A stretch of DNA of 28,758 nt from Candidatus Acidiferrales bacterium (GTDB lineage Bacteria; Acidobacteriota; Terriglobia; Acidiferrales; UBA7541). The DNA is taken from positions 1 through 28,758 of the forward strand of contig JASHWB010000242.1 of the NCBI GenBank assembly GCA_030044295.1, given 5' to 3'. The notes below the pieces were generated by a model that saw only the letters and a list, made by a program, of their open reading frames with translations, ran no database searches and was not told the DNA's origin. A program made the position numbers and the translations under genes. Of this stretch, positions 24,825-28,758 are shown in pieces. Position 1 is the first letter of the stretch. Every line of letters begins with the position of its first letter.

Positions 24825-25580
24825 ATGGGTACGATCGCACGCATCGCGGAGAAGGAACTCGGGACAGGTCGCCACGGCGATCTGTCCCTTCCTTTCGATT
24901 CGCCCTGGCGAGTCGCTGCTTCGCAATCCGGTTCCACTGACTCTGGCACCGCTCCTCTGCAACTGAAGGTGGCGCAAGAGGAAATCTCCGCCCTGCGCAC
25001 AGCCGTGGTTTGCTCGCTCAACCAGCTGCTCGACCTAAAAGACTTGAATACGGGCGTTCATAGCACGCGGCTGGCTGAATGGGCGCTTCATGTGGCGGGC
25101 GAAATTGGCCTCGACGAAACGGCGTTTCCAGACATCGAGGTCGCGGCGTTGCTTCACGACATCGGCAAGATTGGCATCCCGGATGCGATCCTAAACAAGC
25201 CAGGTCGCCTGACTGGCGACGAGTACGATCTGATGAAAAAACATCCGGAATACGGTTGGATCGTGCTGCGCAGCTTGCCGGGATTCGAGCGCGTCAGCCT
25301 GCTGATCCTGCACCACCACGAAAGTTTCGACGGCAAAGGCTATCCAGGCGGTTTGGCCGGTGACGAAATTCCCATGGGCTCGCGCATCGTCTCGGTCATC
25401 GACGCATTTGATGCCATGGTTTCGTCACGCCCCTACCGGCAAGGCCTGCCGCTCGAAGAAGCAACGCGCAGGCTGATCCAAGCGAGTGGGACGCAATTCG
25501 ATCCGCGCGTTGTGGAACGCTTCCTGCCGCTGGCGCAGGCCGAAATGCCATCCGTTCTCGCAGCCGTCGGCGCAGGGTAG
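24825..25580 (+). CDS. HD-GYP domain protein (cyclic-di-GMP phosphodiesterase)
   Basis: About 251 residues from ATG 24825; a TTG at 24819 would add two residues, and neither start has a strong ribosome site. The first 60 residues are not a recognisable domain and no receiver domain is present. The HD-GYP domain (about 65-245) has LKDLNTGVHSTRLAEWALHV, VAALLHDIGKIGIPDAILNK (HD pair near residues 111-112), LMKKHPEYGWIVL, LILHHHESFDGKGYPGGLAG (with the GYP motif) and VSVIDAFDAMVSSRPYR. Metal-binding His/Asp residues and GYP are intact, so it should be able to break down c-di-GMP, a signal for biofilm and polysaccharide production. It lies 15 bases after the subtilase stop, so they are probably co-transcribed. 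Sensory input is not visible. Confidence 0.92.
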   Translation: MGTIARIAEKELGTGRHGDLSLPFDSPWRVAASQSGSTDSGTAPLQLKVAQEEISALRTAVVCSLNQLLDLKDLNTGVHSTRLAEWALHVAGEIGLDETAFPDIEVAALLHDIGKIGIPDAILNKPGRLTGDEYDLMKKHPEYGWIVLRSLPGFERVSLLILHHHESFDGKGYPGGLAGDEIPMGSRIVSVIDAFDAMVSSRPYRQGLPLEEATRRLIQASGTQFDPRVVERFLPLAQAEMPSVLAAVGAG

Positions 25581-25981
25581 CCGCAAGCGCGATTCGATTT
25601 GACGTTAATCCTGCCGGACGTTCTTTTGTCCTTCCCGGATGTTTCGCAATTCTCTCCACCAAAGCTCGCAATCCTTCGGGAAAGACGAACCCGATTCCGG
25701 ACCTGAGTTAAAGCTCGCTGGAATTACGGCCTCCCCTGGCATTGCTTTGGACAGCCGACGAACTGCTGACATCGCGATACTCTTAGCTTCCAGCTCCACC
25801 AGTTTTGTTACCCGCCAGGGAGTCGCTCGCGGATAGTCGTTTTCCTCGCTAGGGATGGCAATCAATGAGGCGCTCCTGGGCCGAAGCGGTTATCATCCGA
25901 ACCCAGCCGCCCGGGGCAAGCCGCACCGCGGCAAGACGGTCCGTAAATGACCAGCGATTGCCATAACCGACCGGCAGTTTG
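25581..25981. other. 401-base intergenic space between HD-GYP and MFS genes
   Basis: Apart from the possible small minus-strand gene (25605-25865), I see no RNA gene, repeat or clear terminator. The last 116 bases should carry the promoter of the MFS gene and, if real, of the small gene. No pair of promoter boxes stands out. Confidence 0.5.
25605..25865 (-). CDS. Possible small protein, function unknown (TTG start, strong ribosome site)
   Basis: An 86-codon frame from TTG 25865. It is preceded by AGGAG with 7 bases of spacing, a better ribosome site than many genes here have. The product is charged and soluble (e.g. RVTKLVELEAKSIAMSAVRR, ending WWRELRNIREGQKNVRQD), with no signal, membrane segment or motif I recognise. 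It fills most of the 401-base space between the HD-GYP and MFS genes and would be divergent from the latter. It could also be a chance frame; there is no homology evidence available to me. Confidence 0.35.
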   Translation of the reverse strand: MIAIPSEENDYPRATPWRVTKLVELEAKSIAMSAVRRLSKAMPGEAVIPASFNSGPESGSSFPKDCELWWRELRNIREGQKNVRQD

Positions 25982-27334
25982 ATGAGCGAAACACCTAGCA
26001 CTGAAAACCACGTGCCCGTGGCGCAGTCCGGCTCGCCATCTGCGGATGGATCACGGCGCTCGGGCCTCGCCGAAAAGATTGGACATTATCGCTGGACCAT
26101 CTGTGCGATGGTTTTTTTCGCCACCACGATCAACTACATGGACCGGCAAGTCCTCGGCTTGCTGAATCCATTGCTGCAAACCAAAATCGGCTGGAACGAC
26201 ATTCAGTACGGCTACATCGTTGACGCCTTCGTCGCCGCGTATGCCATCGGCTTTCTCTTCATGGGCAGGCTGATCGACCGCGTGGGCACGAGAATAGGAT
26301 ATGGAATATCAATCGGGATTTGGAGCCTGGCAGCCATGTCGCACGCCCTGGTGCGCACGGCGTTCGGCTTTGGGGCCGCGAGATTCGCGCTAGGACTGGG
26401 AGAATCGGGAAACTTTCCCGCGGGCGTCAAGACCGTCGCCGAATGGTTTCCACGGAAGGAACGCGCTCTCGCGACCGGAATTTTCAATTGCGGCACGAAT
26501 GTCGGCGCCACCATCGCGCCTTTCGTGGTCCCATGGATCGCTATCAAATGGGGCTGGCAATTTGGCTTTCTATTTACCGGATTCTTCAGCGCAGTCTGGG
26601 TAGTTGCCTGGTTCAAGGTTTATCGCAAGCCGCAGGATCATCCAAAGCTCTCCGCTGCGGAGCTGGCCTACATCCAGCGCGATCCAGTGGAACCCGTCGC
26701 CAAAGTTGCCTGGTCTACGTTGCTGCCGCACAAGCAAACGTGGGCATTCATCATCGGCAAGTTTTTGACCGACCCGATCTGGTGGTTCTATCTCTATTGG
26801 CTGCCCACCTACTTCACCACCAAGCATGGACTCTCGCTCACAGGTCTTGGTCTTCCGCTGCTCGTCATCTACAACGCGGCTTCGGTCGGCAGTATCTTCG
26901 GCGGTTGGCTCGCAGCCCGGTTTCTCAAGGCTGGTTGGAGTGCCAACCGCGCCCGGAAAACAGCCATGCTGATCTGCGCGGCGTCCGTGTCTCCGATCAT
27001 CCTGGCCGCGCGAACGCATGGCCTCTGGGAAACCGTGGCTCTGATCAGCATAGCCGTTGCGGCGCATCAAGGCTGGTCGGCAAATCTGTTTACCTTGGCG
27101 TCGGACATGTTTCCTGCGCGAGCTGTGGCCAGCGTTGTGGGAATCGGCGGATTTGGAGGGGCGATCGGCGGCATGTTGATCGCGACGTTCACAGGTTTTC
27201 TGCTGCAGCTCACGGGAAGCTACGTCCCGATTTTCGTGATTTCCGGTTCCGTCTACCTGGTCGCGCTGCTGGTCATCCAGATTTTGACGCCGCGACTGAT
27301 TCCGGCAGAGATTCAGGGCGACGCATTGGCATAG
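25982..27334 (+). CDS. MFS transporter, anion:cation symporter (hexuronate/ExuT-like) family
   Basis: A 450-residue inner-membrane transporter from ATG 25982, with a 30-residue polar N-terminus and about 12 predicted helices. Diagnostic blocks: ATTINYMDRQVLGLLNPLLQ in helix 1, MGRLIDRVGTRIGYGISIGI (the MFS loop-2 signature), RFALGLGESGNFPAGVKTVA in helix 4 and EWFPRKERALATGIFNCGTN. This GESGNFPA/EWFPRKERA combination is typical of the ACS family carrying hexuronates and related organic anions (ExuT/GudP-like). WWFYLYWLPTYF appears in the second half. Actual substrate cannot be fixed from sequence, and no sugar-acid catabolic gene lies next to it in the window. It appears to be a stand-alone gene. 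Confidence 0.9.
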   Translation: MSETPSTENHVPVAQSGSPSADGSRRSGLAEKIGHYRWTICAMVFFATTINYMDRQVLGLLNPLLQTKIGWNDIQYGYIVDAFVAAYAIGFLFMGRLIDRVGTRIGYGISIGIWSLAAMSHALVRTAFGFGAARFALGLGESGNFPAGVKTVAEWFPRKERALATGIFNCGTNVGATIAPFVVPWIAIKWGWQFGFLFTGFFSAVWVVAWFKVYRKPQDHPKLSAAELAYIQRDPVEPVAKVAWSTLLPHKQTWAFIIGKFLTDPIWWFYLYWLPTYFTTKHGLSLTGLGLPLLVIYNAASVGSIFGGWLAARFLKAGWSANRARKTAMLICAASVSPIILAARTHGLWETVALISIAVAAHQGWSANLFTLASDMFPARAVASVVGIGGFGGAIGGMLIATFTGFLLQLTGSYVPIFVISGSVYLVALLVIQILTPRLIPAEIQGDALA

Positions 27335-27430
27335 CTCGCGCGGCATCCAAGCGCCGCGATAGGCAATCCTTGCAGCCCGCGTGCCAGGTACGCTCTGTAC
27401 CTCATGTCGCCGAGTTGGATAGGGAGAAAG

Positions 27431-27508
27431 TGGTCGGGGCGAGTGGATTTGAACCACCGACCTCCTGGTCCCGAACCAGGCGCTCTAGCCAGGCTGAGCC
27501 ACGCCCCG
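27431..27508 (-). tRNA. tRNA-Pro (anticodon CGG)
   Basis: Read on the minus strand, the sequence folds into a full cloverleaf. Acceptor arms are CGGGGCG and CGCCCCG; the D arm is GCTC/GAGC. The anticodon stem CCTGG/CCAGG holds loop TTCGGGA, giving anticodon CGG for codon CCG. The T arm is GGTGG/CCACT around TTCAAAT. The 3' ACCA end is encoded at 27431-27434. It closely resembles E. coli proK tRNA in the anticodon loop. It lies 82 bases beyond the Lhr-family gene stop on the same strand. Confidence 0.97.
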
Positions 27509-27590
27509 ATGTGATTGCGGTTGCACACCAGTTTACTGTGCATCGCGCCGGACCGCAACGGTCGCGAATAGGAGACAACGGGGCAGAAAT

Positions 27591-28758
27591 TCACGCGCTC
27601 TCCGAAATTGAAGGCCCGGCGTCATCTTCTGAATCCGGTGCGTCCGCTTCGTTTTCAGCCGCGGATGCGATTGGCGTAACGCGGCGCATCTGAAAGCCGT
27701 GCGCGGTATCAGCGAAGCCGGCTTGCTCCAAGAACGGCGCAAGGAAATGTTCGCGGCCAGGAGCGCCATTGACCGTTTCGATCAATAGGCCGGAACCGCG
27801 ACTTTGGCGGCGCACCGCAATTTCGGCAAATTTCTGAGCTAGCGCGCGGGCGAAGGCGCTGCGCTCGGGATCGGCGTCTGGCAGCAAAACGCGAACGGCC
27901 GGGTTGCGGCGCCGGAAAAACGCCGCGAGCCGCCCGTTGATCAGGATCACGGAAGCGCCGCGAACGCGCGCCATCATCGCTTTCTCTGATGAGTCTTCCT
28001 GGCGCGGCCACGGCCGTACGGCGCCGTAAGGATTCGCCGGGTCGGATGCCGCGAGGTGGATCGCTTCCGGCGCGGACGGATCGGCACGCAGCGAACGAAG
28101 CGTTTCAACGGCTGCAGGCACCGCGAATTGCGATGCACCGAGAGACGCCACGAACATGCCGCGGCGGATGCGTCCGCTCTCTTCCATCAATCTCAGCGCG
28201 GGATAGATTGTCTGATAGCCGCCGGGAATATTTTCGGAAAGCGCGGTTTCGCGGACAACGATGCCGTGCCGAAGCAACAGTTGTTGCGCCAAATTCGCGC
28301 TCCATTCGGTCGGAGTTGCGGAGGCAGCGATCCGCGATTCGATGAGCGACCAACGGCCCTGTCCCGGTCCGCCCGCGGAACCGCGGGAGCGTAAGCGCCG
28401 CAAATATTCGGGCGAGCCGGGCAGCGCGCCAGCGACTTCGGAATGGCTGATCCGCGTCGAATCCGGAGGGCGCATCCAGTGCCTCAGGGCATCGAGCGAA
28501 TCGTTGGTCAGCAAACCGGACCAGACGACCTCCCAAAGAGCGTCCAGGGTGTCGCCGGGAAAACCGCCGCCGCAAGCGGCATGAATTTCGGAGAAAAACG
28601 AAGCGCCGCGCTGCTCGAGAAACGAAACAAGACGCTGAGCACGTTCGGAGAGTGCCGAGCGATTCTGGCGGAGGTCGCGCGGAGGATACAGCCGCGCCAG
28701 CGAAGCCGTGTGATAGAGCGCGATGCGGCCGTCGCGTTCGCCGATGCGCTCGATGCCT
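27591..28758 (-). CDS. lhr: Lhr-family DEAD/DEAH helicase, C-terminal part, cut by window edge
   Basis: The frame is open from the right edge to a stop at 27591, about 388 codons. TTG and ATG codons inside are not the true start. The helicase core is outside the window. What is seen is the Lhr-specific C-terminal region: RIALYHTASLARLYPPRD, then TLDALWEVVWSGLLTNDSLD, QLLLRHGIVVRETALSENIP followed by GGYQTIYPALRLMEESGRIR and RGMFVASLGASQFAVPAAVE, then ASDPANPYGAVRPWP and SVILINGRLAAFFRRR. In studied Lhr proteins this C-terminal part helps bind DNA, and a glycosylase-like role has been proposed for the E. coli protein. The family acts in DNA repair. Full members are around 1400-1500 residues. 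The tail is acidic and Ser-rich. Confidence 0.9.
   Translation of the reverse strand, partial: GIERIGERDGRIALYHTASLARLYPPRDLRQNRSALSERAQRLVSFLEQRGASFFSEIHAACGGGFPGDTLDALWEVVWSGLLTNDSLDALRHWMRPPDSTRISHSEVAGALPGSPEYLRRLRSRGSAGGPGQGRWSLIESRIAASATPTEWSANLAQQLLLRHGIVVRETALSENIPGGYQTIYPALRLMEESGRIRRGMFVASLGASQFAVPAAVETLRSLRADPSAPEAIHLAASDPANPYGAVRPWPRQEDSSEKAMMARVRGASVILINGRLAAFFRRRNPAVRVLLPDADPERSAFARALAQKFAEIAVRRQSRGSGLLIETVNGAPGREHFLAPFLEQAGFADTAHGFQMRRVTPIASAAENEADAPDSEDDAGPSISESA

Noticed and set aside
18996..25580. CRISPR array or cas effector linked to the TPR-CHAT gene (type III-E)
   Set aside because: No regularly spaced direct repeats and no Cas7-11/gRAMP, Cas1 or Cas2 motifs were found in the window; only the sigma/CHAT logic is similar.
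26570..27457. 295-codon minus-strand frame opposite the MFS gene
   Set aside because: No recognisable motif; antisense shadow of a confidently assigned transporter.
27431..27508. tRNA-Pro as an integration site for a mobile element
   Set aside because: No integrase, no duplicated tRNA end and no phage or plasmid genes nearby in the window.
26320..27693. 457-codon plus-strand frame overlapping the MFS gene and the tRNA
   Set aside because: Arg/Ser/His-rich composition without domains, and it runs through a tRNA gene; it is a shadow of the MFS gene in a GC-rich sequence.

Overview
The window looks like a chromosomal segment from a Gram-negative soil-type bacterium of moderately high GC. Acidobacteriota is my best guess, from overall gene style only. 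Supporting signs are an outer-membrane capsule protein, a multi-SLBB exporter, periplasmic signal peptides on several products, and frequent GTG/TTG starts with overlapping genes. No phage, insertion sequence, integrase or CRISPR array was seen.

Layout. (1) Left edge: the 5' part of a secreted glycoside hydrolase with a TTG start (minus strand, cut by the window), divergent from a small secreted VOC/glyoxalase-fold protein. (2) 1302-13196, minus strand: an exopolysaccharide/capsule locus. In transcription order it encodes a Wzz-type chain-length protein, a Wzy/O-antigen-ligase-type membrane protein, a GT2, a GT4, a second GT2, a Wzx-type flippase, a large SLBB-repeat outer-membrane exporter, a roughly 350-bp gap holding a hairpin, a short initiating sugar-phosphate transferase, and a Wzi-like barrel. 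Most junctions overlap by 1-19 bases or are separated by 3 bases, so this is one Wzx/Wzy-type operon. (3) 13578-19006, plus strand: a complete peptide-type ABC importer (two ATPases, two permeases, one periplasmic binding protein). (4) 18996-25580, plus strand: an ECF sigma factor that starts inside the binding-protein gene, a 955-aa TPR-CHAT (caspase-like) protein coupled to it by TAGTG, a zinc-finger-like protein with a C-terminal beta-rich domain, an exported subtilisin-like protease, and an HD-GYP c-di-GMP phosphodiesterase. (5) Right side: a possible small TTG-start gene, an MFS organic-anion transporter, a tRNA-Pro(CGG) gene, and the C-terminal part of an Lhr-family helicase (minus strand, cut by the window).

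How they work together. Region 2 should assemble, polymerise, export and surface-anchor a polysaccharide. Regions 3 and 4 lie on one strand with small gaps and overlaps. Together they suggest a link between peptide uptake, proteolysis, an alternative sigma factor and c-di-GMP turnover. The sigma + TPR-CHAT + third-protein arrangement resembles, without any CRISPR effector, the type III-E Craspase signalling module (TPR-CHAT Csx29, substrate Csx30, CASP-sigma). It is the strongest candidate here for an undescribed system; the mechanism is inference.
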